Shown here one piece after another: positions 19,112 to 27,602 of a DNA stretch of 64,000 bases. The notes below the pieces were generated by a model. It was given only the letters and a program-made list of their open reading frames with translations. It ran no database searches and was not told where the DNA came from. The stretch is from NCBI RefSeq assembly GCF_023115355.1, contig NZ_CP096019.1:1488001-1552000 (forward strand), written 5' to 3'. This DNA comes from Halocatena salina (lineage in GTDB: Archaea; Halobacteriota; Halobacteria; Halobacteriales; Haloarculaceae). Numbering within the stretch: the stretch's first letter is position 1; each line of letters begins with the position of its first letter. Position numbers and translations under genes: made by a program.

Positions 19112-20605
19112 ATGCCAGACACAAGCAGGGACGGAGATTCGGACACCATATTCGACGAGGAGCCAGTCGACACCGACGGTCAAAACGCGTTGTTCGATGG
19201 ACTCCCCGGGGATGAGGAGGCTTCTCGGGGACTGTTCGATGATCTTCTCAATAGCGAGCCGATTTTCGAGAACAAAGAGGTTCTACGGCCGTCGTACACC
19301 CCACGCCGTCTTCCACACCGCGAAGAGCAGATCAACAACATGGCCACGATCCTCGTGACGGCACTTCGTGGCGACACGCCATCGAACATCCTCATTTACG
19401 GAAAAACTGGAACCGGAAAAACCGCTTCAGCGAAGTTCGTCAGCGAAGAACTCGAAAGCACTTCCGAGAAGTATGAAGTTCCGTGTGAGGTGCAGTACAT
19501 CAACTGCGAGGTCACAGACACTCAATATCGCGTCCTCGCTCAGCTCGCAAACACGTTCATCGACCAGAACGAGCAGTACATCGATCAGCAACTGTCCGAG
19601 CTGAACGATCTCAAAGCACGCGCAAACGAGTCCGTCTCCGTACTTTCGGAGACGGAGTTCGACTCGATCACGGCGATCGACGACCGAATCGAGACGTTGA
19701 CGGACGACCGCGAACAGTTCGAATCCGTTCCGATGACGGGATGGCCGACCGATCGGGTGTACTCCACCTTTTTCGAGGCCGTCGAATACGCCGAGCGCGT
19801 GGTAGTTATCATGCTTGACGAGATCGACAAACTCGTCGAGAAGAGCGGTGACGACACGCTGTACAACCTCTCACGGATGAACTCCGAGCTCGAAAATTCG
19901 CGCGTCTCCATCATCGGTATTTCGAACGATCTGAAGTTCACGGACTTCCTCGATCCACGCGTCAAATCGAGCCTCGGTGAAGAGGAGATCGTCTTTCCAC
20001 CCTACGACGCAACACAGCTCAAAGACATCCTCCAACACCGATCGGAGGTAGCGTTCAAATCGGGAGCACTCTCCGACGACGTAATCCCGCTGTGTGCGGC
20101 GTTTGCAGCCCAAGAACACGGTGATGCTCGTCGGGCGCTGGATCTCCTTCGGACCGCGGGAGAGCTTGCAGAACGCGATCGAACGGATTTCATCGAGGAA
20201 GAACACGTCCGTCAAGCCCAAGAGAAGATCGAACTCGACCGCGTAGTCGAAGTCGTCAGAACGCTCCCGACACAATCAAAACTCGTTCTATACGCCATTA
20301 TTCTCCTCGAACGCCACGGTGTTCGCAACATCAACACCGGCGAGGTGTTCAACATTTACAAACAACTCTGCACCGAAATCGGTGTGGACGTGTTGACACA
20401 GCGTCGTGTAACCGATCTCATCAGCGAGCTAGACATGCTCGGGATCGTGAACGCTGTCGTGGTCAGCAAAGGACGGTACGGACGAACCAAAGAGATGAGT
20501 CTCTCCGTCCCTCTTGAGGACACCGAAACGATCCTGTTGAGCGACTCTCGGCTCGCAGACGTAGAAGAAGCACAACCGTTCGTCCAAGCTAGATTCGACG
20601 AGTAA
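19112..20605 (+). CDS. orc1: Orc1/Cdc6 replication initiator
   Basis: A 497-residue AAA+ initiator that binds ORBs, opens the origin and loads MCM. It has an acidic N-terminal extension (about 1-50), the YTPRRLPHREEQI entry block, Walker A GKTGTGKT, Walker B VVIMLDEIDKL, sensor-1 region SIIGISNDLKFTDFLDPRVKSSL, sensor-2 region GDARRALDLLRTAGELA, and a C-terminal winged helix (about 400-490). A roughly 60-residue insertion after Walker A (ELNDLKARANESVSVL and following) is typical of haloarchaeal paralogues. The ATG at 19112, preceded by GAAGGA, is preferred over the GTG at 19100, which lies inside ORB3. Its place beside the ORB-flanked core marks it as the cognate initiator. Confidence 0.95.
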   Translation: MPDTSRDGDSDTIFDEEPVDTDGQNALFDGLPGDEEASRGLFDDLLNSEPIFENKEVLRPSYTPRRLPHREEQINNMATILVTALRGDTPSNILIYGKTGTGKTASAKFVSEELESTSEKYEVPCEVQYINCEVTDTQYRVLAQLANTFIDQNEQYIDQQLSELNDLKARANESVSVLSETEFDSITAIDDRIETLTDDREQFESVPMTGWPTDRVYSTFFEAVEYAERVVVIMLDEIDKLVEKSGDDTLYNLSRMNSELENSRVSIIGISNDLKFTDFLDPRVKSSLGEEEIVFPPYDATQLKDILQHRSEVAFKSGALSDDVIPLCAAFAAQEHGDARRALDLLRTAGELAERDRTDFIEEEHVRQAQEKIELDRVVEVVRTLPTQSKLVLYAIILLERHGVRNINTGEVFNIYKQLCTEIGVDVLTQRRVTDLISELDMLGIVNAVVVSKGRYGRTKEMSLSVPLEDTETILLSDSRLADVEEAQPFVQARFDE

Positions 20606-20676
20606 CGTTCCACACGGTTGCGTAAGCCGTTTCCTCGGACTGTGAAAATATCACCCTGTTTTCACTGGGGCGTAGA

Positions 20677-21444
20677 CTACGATCGAGCGTGGTCCATCAC
20701 GATCGCTCCACCCAGCATCCCCGTACCGAGGAGTCCTCCATACATTCCGGCTGCGCTGGCTACGTGCCCGCTGATCATCCCCATCAGCAACCGAATAGAG
20801 CCGAGGTACGGGATGCGGAATACGGCCGTTCCGATGATCCACGTGGGTTTGACAGGCTCACTCAGTCCCACGACTTGATCGTACTGACCATTTTTCTCTT
20901 TGTTGTCACCTTTCGTGATGAATCCACTGTGTTCCGCTGGGCAGTTGGATAGCTCCTCACAGTTTTCTGCGTTCCCGATGTGGTCTGGGTTTGCCTTGTC
21001 GTACCAGTTTTCACCCTCTTCCACCCAGAACCGTGCCCGGTGAATGATCGGTGTTTGTCGTTCTGACCCGTCCGGCTTGTATATAATCACGTCCCCGTAC
21101 GTACCGAACTTCTTATGATCCGTCTGTTGTGCTTGCTGATAGGGAATGACCCCGGTGCTCTTCCCGTTGTGATTGATGGCCGCTTCTCCCGAAAAGCGGT
21201 GTTCATCCATGACGAACACGAGATCACCCTTCTGAATATGAGGCTCCATACTAGGACTTTCGATCGCCACCATTGGCGGCCAAACCCCACTTATTCCAAA
21301 CAGTAGTCCCCCGACGAGAAGTACTATCAGTATAGATCCTGCGACCTCCCTGAGGAAGGCGATGAGTCCGTTCTCCGTCGTCCACAACCACTTGAGCCAT
21401 CCAACCGGCCCTGCCGGACTGTCCTTATCGCCGGGGTTTGTCAT
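20677..21444 (-). CDS. sec11: Type I signal peptidase (Sec11-like)
   Basis: A membrane protease that removes signal peptides from Sec- and Tat-exported proteins; 255 residues. One transmembrane segment lies near the N-terminus (about 30-55, GSILIVLLVGGLLFGISGVW). Catalytic Ser is in ESPSMEPH (about 78-85), His in IIHRA and the GDN Asp box in ITKGDNKEKN, which is the Ser-His-Asp arrangement of archaeal/eukaryal enzymes. A second hydrophobic region occupies the C-terminus. The gene converges on orc1. Minus-strand TATA-like sequence lies at about 21530. Confidence 0.93.
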   Translation of the reverse strand: MTNPGDKDSPAGPVGWLKWLWTTENGLIAFLREVAGSILIVLLVGGLLFGISGVWPPMVAIESPSMEPHIQKGDLVFVMDEHRFSGEAAINHNGKSTGVIPYQQAQQTDHKKFGTYGDVIIYKPDGSERQTPIIHRARFWVEEGENWYDKANPDHIGNAENCEELSNCPAEHSGFITKGDNKEKNGQYDQVVGLSEPVKPTWIIGTAVFRIPYLGSIRLLMGMISGHVASAAGMYGGLLGTGMLGGAIVMDHARS

Positions 21445-21492
21445 TAGGACTCATTGCTGCTCATCTCGTTTGAACCTTCTGGGTTCTGGTGA

Positions 21493-21521
21493 GTGTTCTA
21501 CAGGGTAGGAACACATTTTTT
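21493..21521 (+). terminator. Hairpin followed by a T run
   Basis: GTGTTC (21493-21498) and GAACAC (21509-21514) form a perfect 6-bp stem with a 10-nt loop, followed directly by ATTTTTT on the plus strand. It resembles an intrinsic terminator, yet no plus-strand gene ends just before it. On the other strand it lies in the sec11 leader. Confidence 0.4.
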
Positions 21522-21602
21522 CTATGTATATTTATATGATAACCGCTAGTCTGATCTCTATAAACGCCACGGGATTACACCCCACCGGTATCGATACCGA
21601 TT

Positions 21603-21627
21603 CACACCCCCCGTTTCGACTGGAGGC
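21603..21627 (-). repeat. Origin recognition box ORB4, distal
   Basis: Minus strand CCTCCAGTCGAAACGGGGGG then TGTGA, an ORB with G-string. It lies 1 kb beyond the end of orc1 and points towards it, so ORB3 and ORB4 bracket orc1 and sec11. Confidence 0.75.
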
Positions 21628-21826
21628 TATCGTATCGTATTGACAAGAAATCCCGGGGGAAGCCCGCTATGGATTCGAACAATCCACTCGAAACCAAGGG
21701 GTCGAAGAGCTGAATTCCTTCTCACTGGCTGTGTTCGTTTTAGCTCTCGGTTCCGAACACGCAGCCATCGGTCGGCCGGATGTGGTGACCGATTCGATTA
21801 CACATACGCAAAACGATACGACCATT

Positions 21827-22210
21827 TCAGGATTCCAACCGATATTTGAGTGTTCGTGTCCCTTCGAACGTCGGACCGTTCCCGTCCCGTTCGAATGCAG
21901 CGTTTTCGACGGCTTCTTTGGTTTGTTTGTCGGATGCAGGAACGAGTAGTTCGACGTCCATCTCTTCTTTGTGTGCGAACCGAATCGGTTCATCAAGTAG
22001 TCGTTCACAGATCTCTTCCGTTCCTTCCAACTGCGTGATGTGAACGGTGTTACGGCGGGCGTCGAAACTGATGAAGCCCCGAACGGTGTCATCGTCGACG
22101 GCGACACGCACCGTTCGGTCGTGAACGAGGTTACGCATCACGTCACGCGGCGCCCCTGTTTGGGCTGCCAGTTCTTCAGCGTCCGCCTCGGTCGCATCCC
22201 GAATGTGCAT
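21827..22210 (-). CDS. GNAT-like small protein
   Basis: A 127-residue protein starting MHIRDATEADAEELAA, the usual opening of GNAT acetyltransferases, followed by a beta-strand pair (TVRVAVDDDTVRGFISFDARRNTVHITQL) and a helical part. The typical acetyl-CoA loop (Q/RxxGxG/A) is not obvious: ICERLLDEPIRFAHKE stands at that place. It may be a GNAT-fold protein without acetyltransferase activity. It is divergent from lysC. Confidence 0.65.
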   Translation of the reverse strand: MHIRDATEADAEELAAQTGAPRDVMRNLVHDRTVRVAVDDDTVRGFISFDARRNTVHITQLEGTEEICERLLDEPIRFAHKEEMDVELLVPASDKQTKEAVENAAFERDGNGPTFEGTRTLKYRLES

Positions 22211-22279
22211 ATCCGTTGTAGGGTTCCCTACGAGTATAAAGCCTCATCGGTAGTGACACCGGAACGGCAAGGCTTCGCG

Positions 22280-22285
22280 TTATAC
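22280..22285 (+). promoter_or_regulatory. TATA box upstream of lysC
   Basis: TTATAC predicts a transcript start near 22310, about 45 nt before the lysC ATG and about 10 nt before a short upstream reading frame. Confidence 0.55.
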
Positions 22286-22320
22286 TGCCGTTTATGGCTG
22301 CTCAGAAGAGACATACGACA

Positions 22321-22365
22321 ATGAGTTACATGGATCCGTTCGGAGGGGAACGACGATGCGGGTAG
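22321..22365 (+). CDS. Possible 14-codon upstream reading frame overlapping the lysC start
   Basis: ATG at 22321 opens MSYMDPFGGERRCG and stops at 22363-22365, ten bases into lysC in another frame. It is the first ATG after the predicted transcript start. It contains no run of Lys, Thr or Met codons, so classical attenuation is unlikely; translational coupling is possible. It may be chance. Confidence 0.3.
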   Translation: MSYMDPFGGERRCG

Positions 22366-23540
22366 TCTCGAAGTTCGGGGGAACCAGCCTTGGCAACGGC
22401 AATCGTGTCAATCGGGCTGCTGACTCTATTGCGGCAGTGGTTGAGGACGGTCACGAGATCGCCGTAGTGGCGAGCGCCATGGGTTCGACGACCGATTACC
22501 TTCTCGATTCCATCACGTTCGACGCGGACGAATCCGACCGTGCTGAGATCGTCAGTATGGGCGAGCGGACCAGCGTTCGGATGCTCAAAGCGGCGCTGGC
22601 AGCACGCGGTATCGACGCGTTCTTTCTGGAACCCGGTGCTGATGACTGGCCGATCGTCACGAACGCCCGCGGTGAAGTCGACGTCGACGAGACCGAGCAG
22701 CGCGCGAAGGTGCTCGCGGATCGACTCGACGGACAGGTACCGATCATTACGGGCTTTCTGGCCCAAGACCATGCCGGCACCGTAACCACGCTCGGCCGTG
22801 GCGGGAGCGACAGCACGGCTGTCATGCTCGGCAACTACATGAACGCCGACGAGGTCGTCATCGTCACCGACGTCGAAGGCGTCATGACCGGCGATCCGCA
22901 CGTCGTCGAGGGTGCGCGCAACGTTGGTCAGATCACCGTCGATGAGCTTCGAAACCTCTCGTTTCGGGGGGCGGAAGTCATCGCACCCAGCGCGCTCGGG
23001 TACAAAACCGACGACTTCGGTGTTCGCGTCGTTCATTACCAACACGGTGATCTCCTCTCGGGCGGCACGACGATCGAGGGACAGTTCGAGAGTCTCATCG
23101 ATCTCCGTGATGAGCCGTTGGCGTGTATCACCCTCGCTGGCCGCTCTGTGAGAAATCAGGAGGGCGTTCTCTCTCAACTTTCGGGTTCGCTCGCCGACCA
23201 AGGGATCAACATCGATGCTGTCGCAAGCGGGATGGATTCGATCACGTTCTACGTGGACCAGACGCTTACCGAACGCGTTGAGACCCTCCTACACGACGTC
23301 GTTATCGATGACGAACGACTGTCGAGCATCACCGTCGAGGACGAGATCGCCGTGGTTCGCGTCACCGGTGGAGAGCTTCCCAATCAACCCGGCGTGATCA
23401 GTGACATCGTCAATCCGCTTGCTGACGCCCACATCAACATTCACGACATCATCACGAGCGCCACCAGTGTGGCGATCTTCGTCGACTGGGACGACGGTGA
23501 AGAGACGCTCGAAATCGTTCAAGCGGAGTTCTCTCAATAA
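22356..23540 (+). CDS. lysC: Aspartate kinase
   Basis: Phosphorylates aspartate, the first step to lysine, threonine and methionine; 394 residues. The kinase domain starts VVSKFGGTSLGN (KFGG motif, about 5-9), with TLGRGGSDSTAVMLGNYMNADEV and the FRGAEVIAPSAL substrate region. Two ACT domains follow from about 255 (ITLAGRSVRNQEGVLSQLSGSLADQGINIDAV, then VRVTGGELPNQPGVISDIVNPLADAHINI). ACT domains in this family usually bind end-product amino acids. ATG at 22356 with GGAGG at 22342-22346. Confidence 0.96.
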   Translation: MRVVSKFGGTSLGNGNRVNRAADSIAAVVEDGHEIAVVASAMGSTTDYLLDSITFDADESDRAEIVSMGERTSVRMLKAALAARGIDAFFLEPGADDWPIVTNARGEVDVDETEQRAKVLADRLDGQVPIITGFLAQDHAGTVTTLGRGGSDSTAVMLGNYMNADEVVIVTDVEGVMTGDPHVVEGARNVGQITVDELRNLSFRGAEVIAPSALGYKTDDFGVRVVHYQHGDLLSGGTTIEGQFESLIDLRDEPLACITLAGRSVRNQEGVLSQLSGSLADQGINIDAVASGMDSITFYVDQTLTERVETLLHDVVIDDERLSSITVEDEIAVVRVTGGELPNQPGVISDIVNPLADAHINIHDIITSATSVAIFVDWDDGEETLEIVQAEFSQ

Positions 23541-23590
23541 CTGTCGACAGCGGGGAATAATTCATTGTAATCCCACAGTAATTGGGTTGC

Positions 23591-25426
23591 ATGGCGTCAG
23601 AACACACGCGACGAGAGACGCTCAAACTGCTGTCTGCCCTCGGGGCAGCCGGTATCGTCGGAAGCGGATCCGTGATGGCTGTTCCCTCACACGGTCACGA
23701 GGGAGTCGGTGCGACGTTGAACCGATTTGCGACGACGGTCGCCGGTGCTGAAATTACGGGCGTGTTCGTCACCCAGGACGGACAGCTCTTTTTCAACGTC
23801 CAGCATCCGTCGGAAACCGCCCAAGAGCGCTATCAACCGGGGGCGATCGGTGCCGTCGCTGGCGTGGACATGCATCGCCTGCCCGCTGATTTCGAAAGCG
23901 TCCAACCGCCGGAAAGTCCCGCAGAATACGTTACGACCGCAGCCGGGGAATACCAAATCCTCGCGACCAGCAACGACGAAACCGAAAGCGGACAGCGGCT
24001 CGGAATGCCGTATTCCCCAGACGGCGAGCCACTGACCGACGGAAATGATCCGGATTTCAACGGATTCATATCTTCTGACAAAACGACCGACGAGGGATAT
24101 CTGTTCACGAACTGGGAGGATGTTCCGGGCATGATGAGTCGGCTTCACCTTCGGCAGTCACGCTCCACCGGTCGGTGGTCGGTGTTGGAACGCACGAACG
24201 TCGATTTCCGCGAGGTGGAAGGCACGTGGAACAACTGTTTCGGAACGGTGACCCCTTGGAACACTCCCTTGACTTCCGAGGAGTACGAACCCGACGCACG
24301 GGCGTGGTTCCACGAAGACGAGCAAACCTACAACAACCAAGAGGCGAAGATCGAGTCGTATCTCGGACGGTTCGGAAACGCCTACCGCTACGGATACATC
24401 GTCGAGATCGAAGAGCCACGATCGGACGATCCTGCGCCGACCAAACACTACACGATGGGTCGGTTCTCTCATGAGAACGCCGTGGTGATGCCGGATGCCC
24501 AGACAGTGTACATGAGCGACGACGGAACCGGCACGGTCTTTTTCAAGTTCGTTGCAGACGTGCCCGGTGATCTCTCCGCTGGAACGTTGTACGCCGCAGC
24601 GGCCAAACAGCAAGGAGGTAGCACTGATCCACGGGACGTATCGTTCAAACTGGAGTGGATCGAGCTGGCCCACGCCACTGACGAGGCGGTCGAATCGTGG
24701 ATCGCCGACTACGACGACCAAGATCCGTCTTCAGATCCGACCTACATCACTGACGAGCAGATCCAGACATGGGCGAACGGCAACGCAGACGACGATCGCG
24801 CGGCGTTTCTCGAATCCCGAAAGGCTGCCGCCGCTAAGGGCGCAACCAATGAGTTCCGAAAGATGGAAGGCGTCAACGTTCGCCCGAACGCGACGCCCGG
24901 CGACCATCTGTATCTTGCGATGTCTGAACTCAACGAAACGATGCGCTCGAACGACGATACCGACGAGTTCGGCGATCCACAAGACGACGTTCGCCTCGAT
25001 CGAGAGGATTCCGGAGCGGTGTATCGTCTCCGGCTCGATGGAAACTACGACGTTCATCGGATGGAGCCGGCTGTCGTTGGTGGTGACCACGCCACCATCT
25101 GTGGTGGCTGTCCTTACGACGCCCGCCCCAACTCGAACGCCACCGTCTGTCAGGACTGTGCGTACAATCCGTCTTCTGCCACCGAAACGTCCTCCTCGAC
25201 CACCCCGGATCCGAAGGGCATCAACAAGGTGACTGAAGGAGCGACATCACTTCTGGGACGTGGACTAGCGTCGTTAACGCGATCCACGTCGGTCGATCCG
25301 GAACACACCATCGCAAACCCGGACAACATCGTGGTCTTACCGGACGGCCGCGTGATCATCGGAGAAGATAGCACCATCCACAAACCGAACATGCTGTGGG
25401 TGTACGATCCCGGCCATTCCGCGTGA
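23591..25426 (+). CDS. phoX: PhoX-type secreted alkaline phosphatase (DUF839)
   Basis: A 611-residue secreted phosphatase-like protein. The N-terminus has a twin-arginine signal, TRRETLKLLSALGAAG, followed by GSVMA. The body matches PhoX/DUF839: GVDMHRLPADFES, FNGFISSDKTTDEGYLFTNWED, a WNNCFGTVTPWNTPLTSEE block, GRFSHENAVVMPDAQTVYMSDDGT, YLAMSELNETM, and near the end NPDNIVVLPDGRVIIGED. PhoX enzymes release phosphate from organic esters outside the cell. A CGGC-x12-CQDC cluster (Cys504, 507, 520, 523) could bind zinc. ATG 23591 is chosen over a TTG at 23582. It is followed by the pst genes, so a phosphate-starvation role is likely. Confidence 0.9.
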   Translation: MASEHTRRETLKLLSALGAAGIVGSGSVMAVPSHGHEGVGATLNRFATTVAGAEITGVFVTQDGQLFFNVQHPSETAQERYQPGAIGAVAGVDMHRLPADFESVQPPESPAEYVTTAAGEYQILATSNDETESGQRLGMPYSPDGEPLTDGNDPDFNGFISSDKTTDEGYLFTNWEDVPGMMSRLHLRQSRSTGRWSVLERTNVDFREVEGTWNNCFGTVTPWNTPLTSEEYEPDARAWFHEDEQTYNNQEAKIESYLGRFGNAYRYGYIVEIEEPRSDDPAPTKHYTMGRFSHENAVVMPDAQTVYMSDDGTGTVFFKFVADVPGDLSAGTLYAAAAKQQGGSTDPRDVSFKLEWIELAHATDEAVESWIADYDDQDPSSDPTYITDEQIQTWANGNADDDRAAFLESRKAAAAKGATNEFRKMEGVNVRPNATPGDHLYLAMSELNETMRSNDDTDEFGDPQDDVRLDREDSGAVYRLRLDGNYDVHRMEPAVVGGDHATICGGCPYDARPNSNATVCQDCAYNPSSATETSSSTTPDPKGINKVTEGATSLLGRGLASLTRSTSVDPEHTIANPDNIVVLPDGRVIIGEDSTIHKPNMLWVYDPGHSA

Positions 25427-25497
25427 GCCGCTGACGATCTCGTCTTTTTTCCCACCGCTATCAGCGTTCGACACGTCGGATCTCAGTATGACAACAG

Positions 25498-25534
25498 TTA
25501 TCGATATATCGTTATCGCATAGTATATATAGAAA
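25498..25534 (+). promoter_or_regulatory. pst promoter with a palindromic element
   Basis: TTATCGATATATCGTTATCG at 25498-25517 has a 10-bp palindrome CGATATATCG and two direct TTATCG copies. The TATA box AGTATATATA follows at 25521-25530, about 65 bp before the pstS start. A site just upstream of TATA is a normal position for an archaeal activator, possibly the phosphate-starvation signal. Confidence 0.55.
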
Positions 25535-25594
25535 CGTAGGAACTACATACAAAATCCGCAAGTCTCATAATCCGTTCCGGGGCAAATACGTGTA

Positions 25595-26605
25595 ATGGCA
25601 GCGGAAAGGCCTATGACACGGCGTCGATTCGTCGCGGGGGTTGGATTGGCCGGTATTGGTGCCATGGCAGGGTGTACAGCGAACCCGAATCTGGGCAACA
25701 CGAACGGTGGCGTTGCCGATGGTGGATCATCCGAAACACTCTCAGGACGCATCGACATCGCCGGGAGTTCGACGGTGTTTCCGCTTGCAAAAGCGATCGG
25801 GGTAGCGTTTCAAAAGCAGCATCCGGATGTGGAGGTGTCACTGAGCAGTACGGGTACTGGCGGAGGCTTCGAGAATTTCTTCTGCCAGGGAAAAACCGAT
25901 CTCAATAATGCTAGCAGATCGATCGGGGATGACGAGCGCAATCGGTGTTTGGACAGCGGTATCGAACCGTTGGAACTTCGCGTCGCCACGGATGCGGTCA
26001 CTGTCATCGTGAACAACGATGCCGATTGGGTCGACTGTATGACCGTCGAGGAGTTGCGACAAATCTGGGAGCCAAACGGCGCAGAACAATGGAGCGACGT
26101 TCGTTCGGAGTGGCCGGACGAATCGATCAACCTGTTCGGTGCAGCAGACACCTCCGGAACGTTCGACTACTTCACTGAGTCTATCGTCGGTGAGGAAGGC
26201 AAACAGCGAGATGACTACCAGGCAACCGAGAAGGACAACACCATCATTCAGGGCGTTTCGGGCGATCGATACGCCCTAGGCTACCTGGGGTTTGCGTACT
26301 ACCAATCGAATCAGAACGCGGTGAAGGCGGTCGCTATCGATGACGGAAATGGGTGTGTAGCTCCTTCGATCGACACGGCAAAAACGGGAGACTACCAGCC
26401 ACTGTCTCGCCCGCTGTTCACATACGTTTCGAAGGCCTCGCTCACGAAGCCACAGGTCGCTTCGTTCGCCCGGTTTTTCGTCGAAAAGAGCACGAGCGAT
26501 CGAATCGTCACTGAACGAGTCGGTTACGTCCCAAACACCGATCAACGGATGAACGAACAACTAACGGAGCTTGAACGAGCGATCGAGAGCGTCCAAAAAC
26601 AATGA
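25595..26605 (+). CDS. pstS: Phosphate ABC transporter substrate-binding lipoprotein
   Basis: A 336-residue phosphate-binding protein. It has an N-terminal twin-arginine signal MTRRRFVAGVGLAGIGAMAGC with a lipobox, so it is anchored outside the membrane by a lipidated Cys near residue 28. Phosphate-contact motifs are IDIAGSSTVFPL, SLSSTGTGGGFENF, NNASRSI and AADTSGTFDYF. The long Asp/Ser linker after the Cys is typical of haloarchaeal lipoproteins. It is the first gene of pstSCAB; pstC follows 31 bp later. Confidence 0.95.
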   Translation: MAAERPMTRRRFVAGVGLAGIGAMAGCTANPNLGNTNGGVADGGSSETLSGRIDIAGSSTVFPLAKAIGVAFQKQHPDVEVSLSSTGTGGGFENFFCQGKTDLNNASRSIGDDERNRCLDSGIEPLELRVATDAVTVIVNNDADWVDCMTVEELRQIWEPNGAEQWSDVRSEWPDESINLFGAADTSGTFDYFTESIVGEEGKQRDDYQATEKDNTIIQGVSGDRYALGYLGFAYYQSNQNAVKAVAIDDGNGCVAPSIDTAKTGDYQPLSRPLFTYVSKASLTKPQVASFARFFVEKSTSDRIVTERVGYVPNTDQRMNEQLTELERAIESVQKQ

Positions 26606-26636
26606 TGAGACAGTGTACGCTCACAGGAGGGGATCG

Positions 26637-27602
26637 ATGAGCGACGAACTGGGAGTGACACGACAAACCAACACCGCTCCACGCGAGCGGATCGCGCGGT
26701 GGTTCTTTTTCACCTGTGCATCGGTATCGGTCGTCGTAACCCTCGGGATCGTGGTGGTGTTAGTGCTCGGTGCGGTGGAGTTCTTCCGAGCTACGGCGGT
26801 ACCTCTCGGCAGCGCGCCCGAACAGACCGTACGATTCACGGAGTATCTGTTGGGAACGACGTGGTCGCCGGGTGGCTCACCCCAGTCGTTCGGCTTGCTT
26901 GCACCGTTGTCCGCGACGGTCATGCTCACGATCGGCTCCGCTCTCATCGCGCTGCCGCTCGGACTTGCGACTGCCATCTACCTGAGCGAATACGCCAGCG
27001 AGCGTAAACGCGCCGTTTTAAAGCCCGCACTGGAAATCTTGGCAGGAGTTCCGACGGTCGTGTACGGCTACTTCGCGCTCGTGTATATCACGCCCGCGAT
27101 CAACGCTGTCGTCCCGTTCGATCTCGCCACGTTCAACCTCCTGTCTGCGTGCATCGTCGTCGGGATCATGATCATCCCGATGGTGTCCTCGATCAGTGAG
27201 GACGCGATGAGCGCAGTGCCCGACGCGCTCCGGCAGGCCGGTTACGGTCTGGGTGCGACGAAGTTCGATGTCTCGACGAGTATCGTCGTTCCGTCGGCGA
27301 TCTCCGGCATCGTTTCAGCGTTCATCCTCGCGCTTTCGCGAGCGATCGGTGAGACGATGGCCGTTGCGATCGCCTCCGGGAGTCGTTCCGTGCTCCAGAA
27401 CCCGTTGGATCCGACGGCGTACATCGGTCCGAACTCGCCGATCACGGCCCAGATGATCAACCTCGCGCTCGGTGATATCTCCGCTCGCGGACCGGCGTAC
27501 CACGCCATGTTCGCGCTCGGACTGACGCTGTTCGTCGTCACACTGCTCATGAATCTCATCAGCGATCGGATCGCCCAACGGTACAGGGAGGTGTATCAGT
27601 GA
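26637..27602 (+). CDS. pstC: Phosphate ABC transporter permease PstC
   Basis: A 321-residue inner-membrane permease with six predicted membrane segments. The ABC-permease EAA-type loop is at DALRQAGYGLGATKFDVSTSIVVPSAISGI, followed by SRAIGETMAVAIASGS, a PstC hallmark. The ATG at 26637 follows AGGAGGGG; an upstream in-frame TTG at 26571 would lie within pstS. Its stop overlaps the pstA ATG by one base. Confidence 0.95.
   Translation: MSDELGVTRQTNTAPRERIARWFFFTCASVSVVVTLGIVVVLVLGAVEFFRATAVPLGSAPEQTVRFTEYLLGTTWSPGGSPQSFGLLAPLSATVMLTIGSALIALPLGLATAIYLSEYASERKRAVLKPALEILAGVPTVVYGYFALVYITPAINAVVPFDLATFNLLSACIVVGIMIIPMVSSISEDAMSAVPDALRQAGYGLGATKFDVSTSIVVPSAISGIVSAFILALSRAIGETMAVAIASGSRSVLQNPLDPTAYIGPNSPITAQMINLALGDISARGPAYHAMFALGLTLFVVTLLMNLISDRIAQRYREVYQ

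Larger units (their letters stand above)
21445..21826. other. Gene-free region between sec11 and the GNAT gene
   Basis: 382 bp without a supportable gene. It contains the sec11 promoter region (AT-rich, 21515-21545), a hairpin at 21493-21514 and a fourth ORB at 21603-21627. The part from 21630 to 21826 has a T-arm-like string at about 21670 but no matching acceptor stem or D arm. I see nothing else in it. Confidence 0.6.

Noticed and set aside
21640-21740. A possible tRNA on the minus strand, suggested by TGGATTGTTCGAATCCA
   Set aside because: The T loop is shifted, and no acceptor partner, D arm or anticodon stem could be found.
22326-23201. A 291-codon minus-strand frame opposite lysC
   Set aside because: Shadow of a well-supported aspartate kinase.
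24158-24721. A 187-codon minus-strand frame opposite phoX
   Set aside because: Shadow of phoX; no motifs and no plausible promoter.
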